64,000 nucleotides of DNA from Aphidius gifuensis (GCF_014905175.1 NC_057788.1:5084001-5148000), one strand, 5' to 3'. Numbered from the stretch's first letter, positions 12,771-28,596 are shown. A program made the numbers and translations. The notes: generated by a model not told the origin, from the sequence alone.

Positions 12771-15700
12771 ATTCATTTTGTACACATATATTCAGCACAT
12801 GTATACATATGCGAAACCCCAAAAACAACAGATGTTGAATTTACTGAAGCACATTTTGATTACGATGACAAAATTCAACATGCTTCGTTTGCATAAAACT
12901 TTGACTATTTTTTTTATCACAATTTAATTGAAATATTTTCATAAAATTATTGAGGATTCTTTGATGAAAAAAAAAACTTATTTATTCTCGTCGATAATTA
13001 TTTATTTCTTCATTTTTTATTACTATCAAACTTTGTGATTAATAATAATGGAAAATAAATAAATATATAAGTAAAGTTTATCACGGTTCATCTTGATGAA
13101 GAATAGGTCTATTTTGCTCATGATTATTTGAAACTTGGTAATGAATTAAAGTACAACCAATTGAATAGTTTATGAGAAAACTTGTGCAATACCTTATCGA
13201 TGATGTTCAACTGTACTCACATTATATAAACTTTATTTTTTTTTTCTTTTGATGTATTGATTTTTACCTTGAGCTTATATATATTTTCAAGTTGAGTTGA
13301 TAATATATATTTTTTTATTCCGATATCATGAATACTTAGTTTGCCATTTTGGGATTTGGATTATGCAAATTATTTTCTTATCAATATATTCATCGTTTTG
13401 AGGATTTACTTTTAATAATAAATACAAAAAAATAAAAATAAATAAAAACTGAAATGTACATTGTACACGGTTGGATTTTAAAAAAACTAAGTAAATTGAA
13501 ATTATCATTTTTTTTTTATATTAAATATTTAAATAAAAACTACTTATTTCTTAAATTACTTTTTTTTTTTTTTTTTGGTGTAATAATAATTGTACATTAT
13601 AGTAGAAATAACCACGTGACCCAGTAGAATAATGTTGAAAAATAAAGCTGGAATATAAAATATAATAATCCTGCTAGCTGTTGAGTCCACGCATTTTTAT
13701 TTTTTCGGGGGTAATATTTTGTAACCCTTTAATCATTTAAATTCTTTTTAAGAGTCAAGGGAAAATATAATGTGGTACCAGTGGAATTTTCTACTAACAC
13801 TCCTGTGGGAGATGTAGAAATTTAATTACTAACGAAAGTGAGTCGTTAAAAGTTGTCTAATGATAGTCAAGCTGCTGGAGTTTTTGGCTTTTTACTTGTT
13901 CCCCCTATTTCTATATGTATTTACTTTTATTTTTTTTAATGTTTAATATTTTTTTATATACGTTTTTACAGTCCTCGTAGTAAATATAAATGTGCAAGTG
14001 CTGTTTGGACCATGAAAAATATTCAAATATATTAAATAGAATTTTCTTCATTAAAAAAACAAAATAATAATAACAAAAATAAAATAAAATCTTATCTTTA
14101 GTAAAAAAATATTTAGACATTAGAATAATTTGCATTATTTTTTTTTTTTGATGACCAAGTAGGTACGGTACGGTAGTCAACGAGGTGTCATGTAAGCTAT
14201 AGAACATTCAAGCTTGAACATTGAATCGACAACGCCCTGGGCCTACACAGCTTATATCGTATTGCTTAACCGATCGTGAAGTGTGATATTGCTATGTACC
14301 GAGGCAACTTGGCTTGACCGTAAAGCTTTTGTCCAACAGACCATGCTCAACTCTTCAACATGATACAAATCTCTTCGATATTATCCAGCCATAAACCTAA
14401 CATCAATTTTTTTATTTATTTTTTTTTTTTTTCATACTTTGTATTCATCTTATTTTTTCATTTTTAACTCTACCAATTGCATGATTTTTTACAGTTTAAA
14501 ATAAAAATAAAATAACGATAAAATATAGTGAAAATTGGTGATGATAACATTACAAAGTATATGCGAAAATTGTAATAGTGTGCTGTTTAGTTGAGAGGGT
14601 CAATTTCTTGTATGTCTCGGTTGGTAAATAATAAATATGGCTAGTCTAGAGAGTGAACACGCTCCAGTGGGCCATACCAGACACACCTTTGCCAGAAAAT
14701 GCAGGTTTGTGCAAAAAAAAAAAAAATAATAAAATAAATTGCTTTATAAATATATAAGTGCTAATATTCACCCCTGGTGGATATAAAACAAAAAATGATT
14801 ATATTCGAATTTTGATAATTTAAATTCATGCAAATTTACATTCACATTGCAGTATTATTATTATGTTAAAATTACTACTGCCAATAATAAAACAATAGTA
14901 AATTATTGTGAGAATTGAAATATATTATGTAAAATTAATTAAACTTTTTGCTTACATTTGTAAAATGACAATTATTTGTGAAATTAAAGTCACCTTGACT
15001 TTAGATAGGTTTAATGTTTTTTTTTTTTATTTATTTTTATTACAAAACGAGATGAAAACCACATTTCTTTTGAAATAAATGTTAACATTGGGTGAATATA
15101 GTGGGGATGTTGTCCTCCATCCTCATTCTGAGGTCAAAAGGGCATACTCAAGAAATATATATCAAAAGATCGCGTTGATAAAACAGACTGTAAGAGCCTC
15201 ACGTATTGCAGGTTTGCTGATCTCCGCGAGAGACAATATTTATTTCTTCTTACAATCTCGTTTTTTTTTTTTTTTTATTATTTTTTCCATCATATAGTAC
15301 GTATCGAACTTTTTGGCAAAAAACCGAACGTTTTTTTTTATTAACGTTTTGTACATTTGATTTATTGTTTGTTTTCTTGGGAACGGTAAAATCGTGTCGA
15401 TTACACTGATTTGAAAAAATAATGAAAAAAAAAAAATATATATATAAAAATTGTTGTGTATTTTTTCTAACAATTTTTATATTTTTTTTTTTTTTATAAG
15501 ATTGATTAATATTGGATTGTAAATAATAATTCAATTTTTTAAATAAATTGTTATTCTCAACAATGACGAAAGCGTAAATGATTATTTTTTTTTTTTTATA
15601 GTATAAATCTGTATAAGATTTAATAAATAAAAAAATAAAAATAATACAAATCAAAGTTAATAATAAAATGAAAAATTGTTGACAGTTTAATATGTTATAG

Positions 15701-16900
15701 TTTAGTATTTTGTAGCATATTTTATTATAATAAATAAAAGATGTGCTTTCAGTGTCACTCTATATACGTCAAGGTTGAATATTTCAAGTTCTTTCAGGTA
15801 AAAGATATATACTGAAGGGAGTCTTAAACTTTCAAAGAGAATAAAAGTTTTAAAACTTGTGTTACACTGACAATAGGCTTTTACGTGTGTGAGTATGTGT
15901 GGATATATTTTACTCTAAGAATTTTAAAATTTTTATCAAACAATAGTCGAAAAAAAAAGCCAATTCAAAAATCTGTCTGTCAAGAACTGTTTTAAATCTT
16001 TGTCATTGATTATTACATGAAAAAAAAAATATCATTTATCAATAATATATTAAATAGAATTAATTATCTTTTAATTATATACTTGAAATTTTTTTATCTT
16101 TTAGATATTAAATAAAAAAATTACAAGAGCTAAATTTTACTGATAATAGTAGTGTTAAAAATTGAAAAAAAAATTTAACTTTGTTTATTGAGTCAAATGA
16201 TTAGTACGCAGATAAAAGAAAAAAAAAAAAAAAATTCATATGACTCTTCTGAATAAATGAGATAAGAAAAATGTGTTTAAAGGAAAATTATTTTTCATTT
16301 TATGGATTATAGCATAGGTTTTTATCTTTGTCAAAATTTCCCCTAAATTTTCATTATGAATAGGCAATAACATTTGAGTGTCATTGTGGTCTTGTGTCCT
16401 CTCACTGACGAGAGATATTATGGACAATACTTGGCAAGGTCTTTTGCCTTGGCATATCGTCATTAATACAAGGTGGCTGAATAAAATCATGCAGTATAGA
16501 ATAAGGGATACACACAGGAAAACTTTTAGTATAATATGAATTAAGACAAATTGACGCTGTAGAAAGACGCTTAACTTTGAGGAATGCTCATTTCATGCTA
16601 CTTTCAGACCCCAATATTTCTTTGTGTCAAATGTTGATGAGTCAAGATATTTTTGAGCTGATAATAATAATTATAATTATTATAATCAAATTAAATGGAA
16701 TTGAAAAATATTAAACTTTATAAAGTATTAAATTGCTCAACTTGTTTTATAAACAAATAATTATTTTTAAAAATTTAAAATAAATAAACAGGCGAAGCGA
16801 ATAAATGTAAATTTATCATTTTCAAATAATCAAACAATTTCTAATGTTATATAAATAACCGTAAATGAAATAATGAAATCTATATTTCGATAAAAGTATA
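12771..16900. other. AT-rich DNA with islands near 14150-14400, 15070-15245 and 16230-16640
   Basis: Apart from the candidate exon at 14637-14704, frames in these islands show no domain and no paired splice sites. The ORFs at 15240-15654 are poly-Lys/Phe translations of homopolymers. Confidence 0.4.
14637..14704 (+). CDS. Candidate first coding exon (partial gene)
   Basis: An ATG in good context (A at -3, G at +4) opens a 22-codon frame, MASLESEHAPVGHTRHTFAR followed by Lys-Cys. It runs into CAG|GTTTGT, a usable donor, with two bases of a split codon left over. The peptide is of normal composition and looks protein-like, unlike most frames here. The HxF...C ending could be the start of a C1-type zinc domain, but the exon is too short to say. 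The next exon was not identified and could be far downstream or beyond the window. Short open frames like this also arise by chance. Confidence 0.3.
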
Positions 16901-17001
16901 TTGTTTTTTTTTTTTTTAAATAAATTTTCAGTGCAATAACAATACCAGCTGCATTGCCTGAGGATTATCTAGTGCTGAGTAGTAATCATTATACACAGAA
17001 G

Positions 17002-20000
17002 GTATATTGTTGATAGAAAACAAGAAAAAAAAAATAAAAAAAAAAACTGTAGTTAGGGGAGAAAGCTTTCATGTTTTTACCTATTTTTTTTTTATTTATT
17101 TTTTTCTTAATATAAGCTTATTTATAGTATCATCCTGGATCCCCTTTCTTTCTCATTTATGATAAAATAACGTATCCCACTGTACATAAACATTTAAACA
17201 TAAAAAATAATAATAAAAAAAAAACAACAACAACCTAAAATTACAATCTATTTCATTGACCAAAATTTACATTTATCTAATTTAATGAAAACTCCGTAAA
17301 ATATAGATATATACCTATTCAAAGGGTGAATAATTATTCCGATAAAATTTTGCTTTTAAACCTAATTAAATAGAAAATTAATTTATCTCATAACGAATTG
17401 TTTGAACGTTACGGAATAATCTCGATTATTAAAATTTTCATTCAATAAATTAGCTTTATATAATTGTTTTTAAAAGAATTAAAAAATAAAAAAATTGTTC
17501 AATTGAATGTAATTTCAATGAAATTGAAAAGCTTGTGATTGAATTTTTCAAAATACCCCCGACCAAATCATTTATCTTTTTTATTTATGATCGAATGAAA
17601 AAAAAAAATATAAGAATGAGTTGAAAAAAAAATTTATATACTAAAAATACAAACGATTGTAAATTTTCCAAGAGCAGATGCAAGCATGTATTTATACCCG
17701 TTTACTTTTTATTGCGATTACAACTTTTTGTCTCTAAAACAGCTAGGGGGAGTAATACTTTTTTTTCTTTTCTGATATATTTTTCTTTTTTATTTGCTAT
17801 TCTATATTTTCTTTTTTTTTGAGCAATGCATTATTGCCTATGTACTGGTAGAAGCAAAAATGAATGTAGAAAAAAAGGAGGTTAGAAAAAAAAAAAAAAA
17901 AAAAAAAAGAGGGTGGTATGCATCGGTGAATCGGTGGCTCCCTGTTGAATTTATTTGGGGTGTATAAAGTTGGTCTATGAGGATGATGGTAAAAGGGTTC
18001 GTTTAGTTGCCTCGAGCAAAAGGGTTTCTATGCCATATGCATTGATATATATATCTTAACATCCTAGAAAACTCGCCCCTCTATTTTCTCTATTGTCAAT
18101 AAAATTTTCCATTACGATATATAACAACGTTTTATTTATTGTTCAAATTCAAAAAGCAAAGAAACAGCAGTCATACACTTCAACAGTCATGGAATTATTT
18201 GCATTTCATGATTATTCTTTTTTGGGTGTTTCAATGAATTGATTTATAAGAATTAAAAAATAATAATAATAATAATAATAATGAAAGGGGGAAAATTGAA
18301 AGGAGTGGCAAAATATACAATAGGTGTTTGATTTCATTTACAAAAATGTAAATTATAAATAAATCTATGTTGTTATTATTATTTTTCTTGAAACATCAAT
18401 CAAATAGATTAGTATTTTTATTGTTGTTATTTTTCTTTACTTAATTTTTTAAATATGAAATTCATTATTGAACATTTGGGGAATGAAAATAATCGATAAA
18501 TTAAAATTAAAAAATAAAAAAAGATATCATGGGGCTAAGTTTAATAATGATGTGCGTGTTTTAGATATTATTGTATGCGTATACCTTCATTTGTTGACAT
18601 TACAAGTAAGTGTTTATTTTGCATAAGTTATATTTTGTATATATAATAATGTATATATGTGTATATATAAAAAAGTTACATAAATTCTGCACGCTCCAAT
18701 GAAAAAGGGATAGAGAATATGAGCACCTTAGGGTGCTTTGATTGCAATACGGGAATTAATTAACGAACATGGGCAAAATCTCGTCACTGAGAAATCTGAC
18801 GTGACTGCTGTTTGAGCTTCGAGCTTAATGCCCATCGTCTTTATCATGTTTTCATTATTGTTGAAAATGTACTTTGGTACTATCTATACTGCATTAAAAT
18901 ATATAATTAATATTTTGATTCTATCGTCTCGAGTATTATATAAGAAAATTGAAAAACAATTTTCAAATTTTCATTGAAAATGTTATTTTACATTTATCAT
19001 ATGTCATTTGATATTTAATAATTTGTTGAAAAAAAAAATTATGATAAATTGAAAAAAGCTGCGCTACAATTTTAATAACTTTTATACGAAAATTATTTTT
19101 ATATTTTTAACGAGGATATTTACACCTGTGCAAAAATATCGATTTAATATATATTCACATATATTTTAACAATTTTATACTTTGATTTTTATTTTTTATT
19201 TTTCAGTGTATATATTCCATGAATTTCATGCAACTCACAGTGACTGTACTAGACAACTGTTTGGTAATTGGATCCAGCACTGCCGGGATTTCGGAAACAC
19301 CCAAACTGCAAACATATAGTATACCTGTGGATTTGTTACATATATGTATATTTTTTTTTTATTTTTCTCTCTATAATATGATTTTCTATCATATATTTTT
19401 TCACAAATGTATAACGTCAACGGCATCTGCATTCAGCAACATTTTTTTTCCAATTTATACCTCTTTTATTTTTGTGTTTTTTCCGAATGGATATTTTCAT
19501 TTTATGTACACAAAAGTGTGTTACGAAATTTAAACGAAATTGAGTGAATAAGAGTGTAGACATACAAACTATTGCATCACATGCATACATATATATATGA
19601 CATTGGTTTATCGAGTTTTATATAAGCATGATTTATAAACAAAGATATTCTCTGTTCAAAATATTCCGTATGGTATTTATTGTCGTATTGGTGATATTTA
19701 AAATTTCAAATATTTACTAGTGCTTTTGACCTGAAGACGGCAAGTCTTCAATCTTCATGAATTTGTCGGTCTCAGGATTTTGCACAATGCATGTATTGTA
19801 TATGAATTTTAAAATTATTTGTAAAATGATTCATGTGATAAATATATTTACAAGCAATCGACTATTTAAAATATTATTAAAACAGCAAAAAAAAAAAATA
19901 ATTCATTCATTTAATTTATTTATTATCCTTAATTTTCTTTAGGCAAAAAAAATTAAATATCATTAAATTATTTTTAGTTATATTGTATAGTTAATAGGAT

Positions 20001-23000
20001 GACATTGAAACATAGCCATTCACTGATTTAAAAATGAGATGGCACTTTCGTTCTTTTAACACTGCCAAAATATTGCCAAGTGGCTGGGCAAACATAATAG
20101 CATTGGACACATGGGTTATGATTAATTATGCGCACGTAATCATTAACGCTACCCTATGGCACTTTGGCCGAGATATATTTCAGCCAACTTAATATATATA
20201 CATATACACACACAGGAGGACATTTTACATTTTACAATATGCTTCCTCGAAACGATCTAGTTATTAATTATGTTCAAAGCCATTATGCCATTAAGCTTAA
20301 ACCACAAAATAAAAAAAAAAAAACAGTCTATACGTGATTCTTGGTTATTCAATGTGTCAAAAATTAAATGAAATTTTTAAATATTTAATTTATTAAATTA
20401 TATTTATCCAATAGTATACGTGTATATAAGTAATAAAATTAATTAATGATTGTGTCATCATGTTATTGGGGCGGGAAGTGGATTACCAAAATTGAAGACA
20501 AGTGCTGATTTAAAAATCGACTAATAAAATTAATCATGCAAATAACAGACTACTTTGCACATGTATATTATTATTGTACATAAAAAAATTCAAGTGTATA
20601 TAGTCTCGCCTCGCGGTAATGTTTAAAGGGTCATAGTATATTATATAATATATACCGCCTGTGATGAATAAAATAAATATCATTACAATAATAAAATCTC
20701 AATCGATCACGAATTTTATAATTCCATAATATATCAGTGGTAATTGAGGTAAAAAATATAAATAAATAATTAAATGATATTTTATGCAATAAGTGTATTA
20801 ATTTTATAATAAATGAATAAAATTGTGAAAGTAAAAAAAAAATGTATTTAATATATGATAAACAAAAAAAAAACCAAGGTTTATTAAAAAGTCAGTGATG
20901 ATGCCCACCAAGAGAGACATGGTTGGATCTTTACGAAATGGCCACTTAAATTGTCATAACTCCAAAGAGTTCCTGGAAGGAGTATCGAGGCTTTGAAGTG
21001 TATTTTTTTTTTTATTTTTTTAATACTGCTGTTGCAAGGATTATATCGTTTATTCTTTTATCTGTAATAATTTTATTTTTTTTATTTTTCTTCGTCTCGT
21101 TTTATTTTTTGCTACCGCGGTTTGAAAAAAAAACGGGCTTTATAAATTTATTTTTCGAACGAAATCACAATTTTATGCTTTGTATCCTCACAAAGTTGAA
21201 GGTTTTATCTCAATTTGTAAATTTTACAACCATAACATCATAAAAACATAATGTCATTCTTGATTTAAACGAATCCGGATATTCAGTTGATGGCAATTGT
21301 TTACTATCTGTGAACTGATAAGAATTTTTTTTTACTACTAGCCGTTATTACACTGGTTTTTATGAATTTTTATTTTTCGATTCAAATGACAATGACAAAA
21401 GTTATTTATATTTTTACACAGTAACAAAGTGTTCATCTCAAAGTTAATTTAGCTATTCCATGCATTTATTAATTGGGTGAAATACAAATTCTCAGAATAT
21501 TAATTTAAATAATTTCATTTAGCTGGAGGACAAATTAAGTAATTCAGTATGGTAAACCATGATCTCTGTCATATAAAATTTAACATCGTCATGTATTAGT
21601 TGTGGTGTGAATTGATGATCGATCAATAGAAGCCTTTCACTGTTGAAGTATATGTATTTATTTTTTACAAATTAAATTTATCAATCATTTACTATTCAAT
21701 GTTATAATAATAATAATAACTTTTGAAATAAATGTTTATTTATTTATTTTTTTTTCATTTTCAAATGTATATAAAAATATAATAATCTATCATATTTCAA
21801 GATTTATAACGAGTGAGAGTTGAAGAAAATAAAATGAAAAAAAAAAAAAAAATAAAAGAATTTATCTTGTTGAGTATATATAGGTTATAACAGTCTCCAG
21901 GGTTTTCAAAACTATAGCTCTTGTAGTATATCTATGTAATAATTTTTCCAATGATGGTCGAGGGTTGTTGTGCTGAAGAAGATAGGGAGATTCAAAGCGG
22001 TCAAAAACAACAATTGCCAAAGGCATTTGGTACGACCTCATCATATTAATGTTTTGCCCACTAATCGACAAAAAACTAGTCGTTGCAGATTTGTCTGGGG
22101 TAGTATTAAAAAAGAAAAAAAAAAACACAACTGCAGTGAGTCGGGGGAAAAAAAAAGAAAAAAGTGAGAGATAAAAATAAAATACGAAAAGGTGAAGATG
22201 TTGGATGAGATGTGGTACGATTTAAGTACGATAGTCATGGCCTTGCTCCTCTTCACGAACCAGGCCAAAGTTCACGAACAAGTTTCTGATCACTTTGCTT
22301 GACTTTAAAAACTCTACTGATACCATTAAGATTAATTGGCTATTTTATTTTTAATACTTGTTTCTAAGGTAGCTTTTTACAATTGACTTTTCTACTTGAG
22401 ACTAGATTTTCAAGTGATTGTCAACACTTTGTAGGTTAACATTTTTTTTTCTTTTTTTTAATTTTTCAACATTTAATAATTAAAAAATCATTTGATTTAA
22501 TTGAAAACATCATAATTTTATTATCAATATATTAATCAATGTTAACTTTCCATTAAGACAAATTTATTATTTATATTATTCATATATTGGTTAGCAATAA
22601 ATAATGCTTGGTCCACATCAGGAATTTTTTAAAAAATATTTGGAGTCTGACTCTATTTGCTCGACGAAATTTAGCAATATCTATTCATGCGTTTTCTTGG
22701 TGTAATTTTTTGAAAAATAAAAACGTAAAAAAAGGTATATAAATTTATAAAAAATTCATATTATATCTAAAAAGTAATTTCGTAAATTTTTTAATTAACA
22801 GTATAATAAAATTTGAACAAAAAGATTCCAAATAGAAGTAAAAATAATAAAATAAAAATTACGTATGAGTGTATGATATGAAAAACAACAAATTTAAGGT
22901 CTTTTAAAAAACTTGACAAATGTATGTATATAGAGTATGTGTTGTATGTATTGAAATGGAGTTTTTTGTCTCACGAAAATTAACTTCGTTATAAGGTACT

Positions 23001-24660
23001 GGTAGGCTCTTTAATGCTATAGCGCCAGTGACAGCCTACGGCGTTTGTTGTTATGACTGTCTACACGCTTGAAAAACCCGTTAATAGTGCACGGAATGAT
23101 AATTGGAGTGGTTCATGTTATACAAAATACGTCAGTCTCTATATACAGATCAACTTGAAAATATAAATATATTTAATAAAACAATAAAAAGTAAATAAAA
23201 GAAATAATTTTTTGAAAAAAAAAAAGTGTCTGCTATATTTCAATTTTCATTATTTAATTTTATATTTATTTGTATTTAAAAAAGTATATCAAAATTCAAT
23301 AAAATATCCATCAAATTCTGGAACTCTTGTTCAAATCTTTTGCTCATCCGAACATTCACCTCGATATACAAAAAGCCATTCACCCGAAATAAAAAAGAAT
23401 AAAAAAAAATATTCCCAAATAACCATCATACAGATTGCTTTCTTATCGAAAACCCCAATAGAAAAAAATAAATAAATAAAAAAAGATTCATCACAAAGAA
23501 ATAAGTCAGTAATTTTTATCCAGAATGATTCAACAGGCACAAGAGAGAGGGAGAGATAATGCTTCACCGTGATTAATAATAGAAAAAGAGACAAAAAAAT
23601 AAAAATAAAAATAAATAAATTGCAATCAGATTGCATCAACAATAATGACAAAAAAAATAACAATAATATATAATTTTTAATTATCTTATTTAGATATCAA
23701 TTATCGTTAAAAATTTAATTTTGATAAATTATAAATTAAAATCAAAATAAATTTAAATTTTTATTTTTACTATCGTATAATTGACCTTGTATAAATTTAA
23801 TTCGAGACAAGTGGTATCAATGGACTATATAAACGGTACATATACCTATGTGCTAACAAGAGGTTATCGACTCTCAAAAGTCATTTGCCTCAATTCACTA
23901 CCATCATTATCAACCGCCCACAATGAAAAATAAAAAAAAACAAAATATAATTATTTTATTTTTCAATTAAAAAAAAACATTTCATATTTTCCTTATTTTT
24001 TTATTTTTTTTATTAAAATAAACATTGCATACAAAGTTTATTTGTGTTAATTTTGTTATTTAAAAATTTTGCTCTCTTTTCCATTTTCTTTTTTTTTTTT
24101 TTTTTTGTATATATGTATTAATATCGTCATATATATTAACAAAGTTTATTTAACCGATCGACATCCTGCTATGACCTGTAATGTTTACTTAAATGATCGG
24201 TGCAAACTAACAAATATAACTGGACAATTATCACCCAGTGTGTGTCTAAATAATATACTGGGTGTCAAGTGTGTGTATATATATAATAAAATTGATAAAA
24301 TAAAAAAATTTTAAAGAAAGAAATATATATAAAGAAAGAATTGAAATTTTTCCAGTCAACACATATTTAGTTGCGGATGTTAAGCGAGGTTGTGGTCATT
24401 GCGCCATTGATATTTGCAAATGACACTGACGTTTGCCGTTCATCCAGTTGAAAAAACACCTGCGTAAAGCAAATAATTTATGCCTGTTAAACACGAATAC
24501 CCATATAAATATTCTTTTATTCTTTTATATATAAATGTATGTGTGTATTGTATCGTGAACTCTATTCATTCTATTTTAAATTGTTTTTTTTTTTTCTTTA
24601 TCATTTTCTTCTGTTTATATATTGTTTTCATATATATATATATATGTATTTTTTTAATTT
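17002..24660. other. AT-rich desert with sparse islands
   Basis: Islands occur at about 18690-18850, 19200-19330, 20040-20290, 20890-21000, 21880-22270 and 22960-23120. No supported gene. The 23-kb island contains the inverted pair GTAGGCT/AGCCTAC about 24 nt apart. Confidence 0.4.
18261..18282 (+). repeat. (TAA)7 microsatellite
   Basis: Seven perfect TAA units in AT-rich DNA. Confidence 0.95.
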
Positions 24661-27600
24661 TTTCAGCGACTAGAGTCCACTGCCCCGCCTACAGGTCGAT
24701 TAACTTTAGCTATCTCGTCGTCCAGTGGTTTCTAATGAACGAAAACAGAGTTTAAAATTACGCGAGTTCACGACGGGTGTTTGCCCGATAAAGGTGAAAA
24801 GAGAAAGAAAAATGTAAATAAATTAACAAATACAAAAAAAAAATATGTATATATCGTATATATATATGTAAAATGAAAATATAAAATGACTCAAACGTAC
24901 TTGTAAACTGAATAAATAAAAATTAAAAATACAAAAAAAAAAGAAACATTAATTGTAAATGAGTAATAAAAAAATAAATTAATAAAAAATATAGAAAATA
25001 AATAAACAAGTATTGTAATAAAATCAAATGAAAAAGGAAGTGGGATGTATGTATATATATGATCAAGACCATCACTTCATCGTGCTAAATTTCATGACCA
25101 GACGTGTTTGTATATAAAAACTCATGTCGGTGAGTCAACCCTGTCCGGGGTTCTACGACCTACAGCGAGGCTTTACATGACTTTCCCCGATAAATATTAA
25201 CAACCAAGCTTATATTTGCATCATAAGGTATTTTCAATGCTCAGTTATAATGTTGTGCGAGGGGTCATATCACTGCGACATCACGATATAATCAGATATA
25301 AATACGCGCTGCTGTTTGATATGATATTGAGATTGCAACGAAAAAAAAAATAATGCTTTAATGACATTCATTGAATTATCGCTTATATGTGTACGTTTTT
25401 TTTTTTTTTTTCTTTTTTCTTTTAAATCTTATGTTTATATTACGATCAACAATATTAATGATTAAACAAATATGCATACATGTATCTGTGAATATTAAAA
25501 TAATTGTAAATTATAAAAAAATGAAAAAAAAAAAAATATGTCAATGTAGTCATTGTATGAATAATATGTTTGTACTTTTGACACATTATTTAATTAACAG
25601 AATGAAAATTAAATATGTTAAATGTATAATTAATATTGTAAATAATATAATTATTATAAATTTATGCTGTTTGTCGATGAGCCAGTTATGTTTTGTTTCA
25701 TATTGTTTTTAAAAAATTTATTTTGTAACTTGTCAAGTATTGAATTAAGTAGATTTGACAAAAATAATTACTGTAATATTTTTATTTTATTTTTAATGGA
25801 TTTTTAATAAATTATTGAATTTTTTTTTTTATTGAACAAAAATAGGCATAGATTTATTACTCAGTGGATTATAATAAAGCTCGTAATATTTTTAGAGTCA
25901 GTAATTTATGTGAAAAAAAAAAAAAAAATTAAATATGAATAATATCAGCTGTATTTTTTGTTTGTTCAATATAATCATATTGAGATTAAATAGTCAGCTG
26001 TTGAATTAAACAACAATGAAAATTATGGAAAATAAAATAATATTAGTCAGTCTATTTGTTAAATACAATATTGATCAATGAATTATCATTTTTTTTATTA
26101 TTTGATTAGTAACGTCATATTATTACAATGGAAAATAAAAAAACAATAAATAAATAAAAGAACAAAGGGCAAATTTTGCAATATACCAAATGAATCCTTC
26201 AAGTTTACAAAGATGACTCTTTGCAAACTCAATACAAAAGAAACTCAGTTTTACTTCAGTTTATTATCACTGATTATTCATTTTCTTTGTCCGACAAGGG
26301 CAATTAATTATTGCATATGTAACAACGTGAGTAACTGGAACGTTACATTTTTTTTTTAAACGTAATCAAAATTTATGTTTTCCCTTGGAGAAAAAAAAAA
26401 AAAATCTATTGTTACAAATTTAGCAAAGCCATTATGTGAGTTCAAGCATTAAAAATATGTCATAATTCATTTGTAAATATCAAGATTTCATAAAACACCT
26501 TGAATATTTTAATAATAAATAAATGAAAAATAAAAAAAAAACAACAACAAACATACTGTATAAATATAAAATGTTATCTATTCATCAAAAATATTGTAGC
26601 TTATTAATTTTATACATTTTATAAAATGTTAAAAATTTATTGATGAATATATTTTAACGCTTGCAAGAATACAAAACATTTTTAAAATTTTTTTATCTTA
26701 ATTCTATGAGTTTATAATTAATTCAAAAGAAAAAAATAATAATCCACTATATACCAAGGATTGAAAAATTATTATTTTTTTCATTTTCACTCGTGTTAAA
26801 TTAATTCGCAGAAAAAAAAATTGAATATTAATGTAATGTATTTTCGAGGCAGCATTAGTGAGCTTTTTTTTTTTAAATAAAAATAATTTCGATTTATATC
26901 TGAATGACCAGTTGGTTTGGTTAATTTGTAAATATAAAAAATTTACAAACGTCAGCAATGTTAAAATAATAATTTTATGGAAAAAAAAAAAAACAAGCAT
27001 TAGTTTGTACGAATAGTACCAGCAAAATCAAGCACATAATAAATGATTAAAATCAGTAAGGTGTGTGCTAAAATACTTAGTGTTTTATTGTATAAAACAT
27101 GCAATGAATATTACAGATGGTTGATATATTATTATTATATTTTCTTCATCATACTTGATCAATGCACCTCTCAAGGTAATCAAAGTATTTTGTAATTATA
27201 TTACATATAAATATATTTACCGACATTGGTTGCCCTTGCATTTATATTTGTAAAAGAGATAAACAAATATATAAGAGAGTACCTTTCACACACGCCAACA
27301 TTTTCTTAATGTTTAAATTTTTTATATTTTTTTTTATTGCGTGCTAATACATGGACGAGGTCATATAATTTTTCTGTTCATGCGGACTTGAAAGCTCTGT
27401 CGACAATGTAATATTATATACAAGTATAAATTTAATTGTCTCTGTTGATTTTTTTTCTTTTATTTTTCAACTTGTAATTATGATTATAAACACGAAATAT
27501 ATAAATCACTTATTTTACATAATTTATTTTTGAAATATGTATTTATTTTGATAATATAATTTTCATAATTAATTATGTAGTAAAAATTATATTTTGATTT

Positions 27601-28596
27601 ATTTTTAATTTTAATAATTTAAGAAAAATGAAGCTTTTAAAATTTTAATGTTAATTTGGCTTTTGTTTCTTGTTGTTTTTTATTATGTAACTTTGAAATT
27701 TGAATCAATGGAGAATTTTAAATTTTCAACAGAACCAATTTTATTTTTGAGTATGTTATTATATACCCACCTGATTACAATTATCATACACTCGATAATC
27801 CTTACCCAGTTTAAAAGAAAATATATTTTTTAACATAATATATTCGTGCTCTAAATTTGTTGATTGATCATTTAAAGTAAAAAAAAATTTAAATTACAAC
27901 TGACGTATTATTTTATGTATATTATTTTTAGCATAAGGATGTGTGCAACGATTGTAAAAATTGTATAAAGTGTCGGCAGTAAAAAAAATAAAAAGTTGCA
28001 AATATAAATTGTAAATAAAAAATAAACTTACGCAAAACAAAAAAAAAAATTTTCTTTTTTTTTAAATATGATTTTACTTGCTCTCATAAATGCACATATA
28101 TTTATGTTATTCAAGGTCACTGGAGAGTAAAATATTTTTTAAAAAATTACTCCAACTTATAATAAAGAAAATTATTCAAAAAAATTATCAGTGGTATTTT
28201 TTTTTTTTTGTTTTCTTTTCTTGTTAAACAAAAAACAAGAAATTCCGTTATCAAAATATTTGTGCACTCAAGGAAGTAAAGTAAGCTGTTGATGAAATCA
28301 GAAGAAAAAAAAAAAAAAAAACAAACTTCTCTACCGACTAATTAATCTAAGCTAGATATATTTAATTATTTTCATTGCACGCTAGAGTTTTGATTACTCA
28401 TAATATCATGTTGTAACTTGAGCATATAATCAACTTTTTTTTTTTCTTTTTTTTTCATATTATTTGCCTTTTAAATACTAATTTTTATTTACTATATGAA
28501 TTTTTTTCAAACTACAATTTCCTGTATTTTTCAATTTTTAAAATTTCATTCTATTATTTTAGGAATATGTACAAGTTATTCCAAAACTCAGAAAAT

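Noticed and set aside
15250..15654. 134-aa minus frame
   Set aside because: Lys/Phe/Ile translation of homopolymer runs with no splice or promoter context.
20898..20996. 32-codon ATG frame starting MMPTKRDM
   Set aside because: Too short and without splice or domain support.
27648..27833. 61-aa hydrophobic + frame with two possible membrane segments
   Set aside because: AT-rich DNA readily encodes Leu/Ile/Phe stretches; no promoter, splice site or homologue is recognised.
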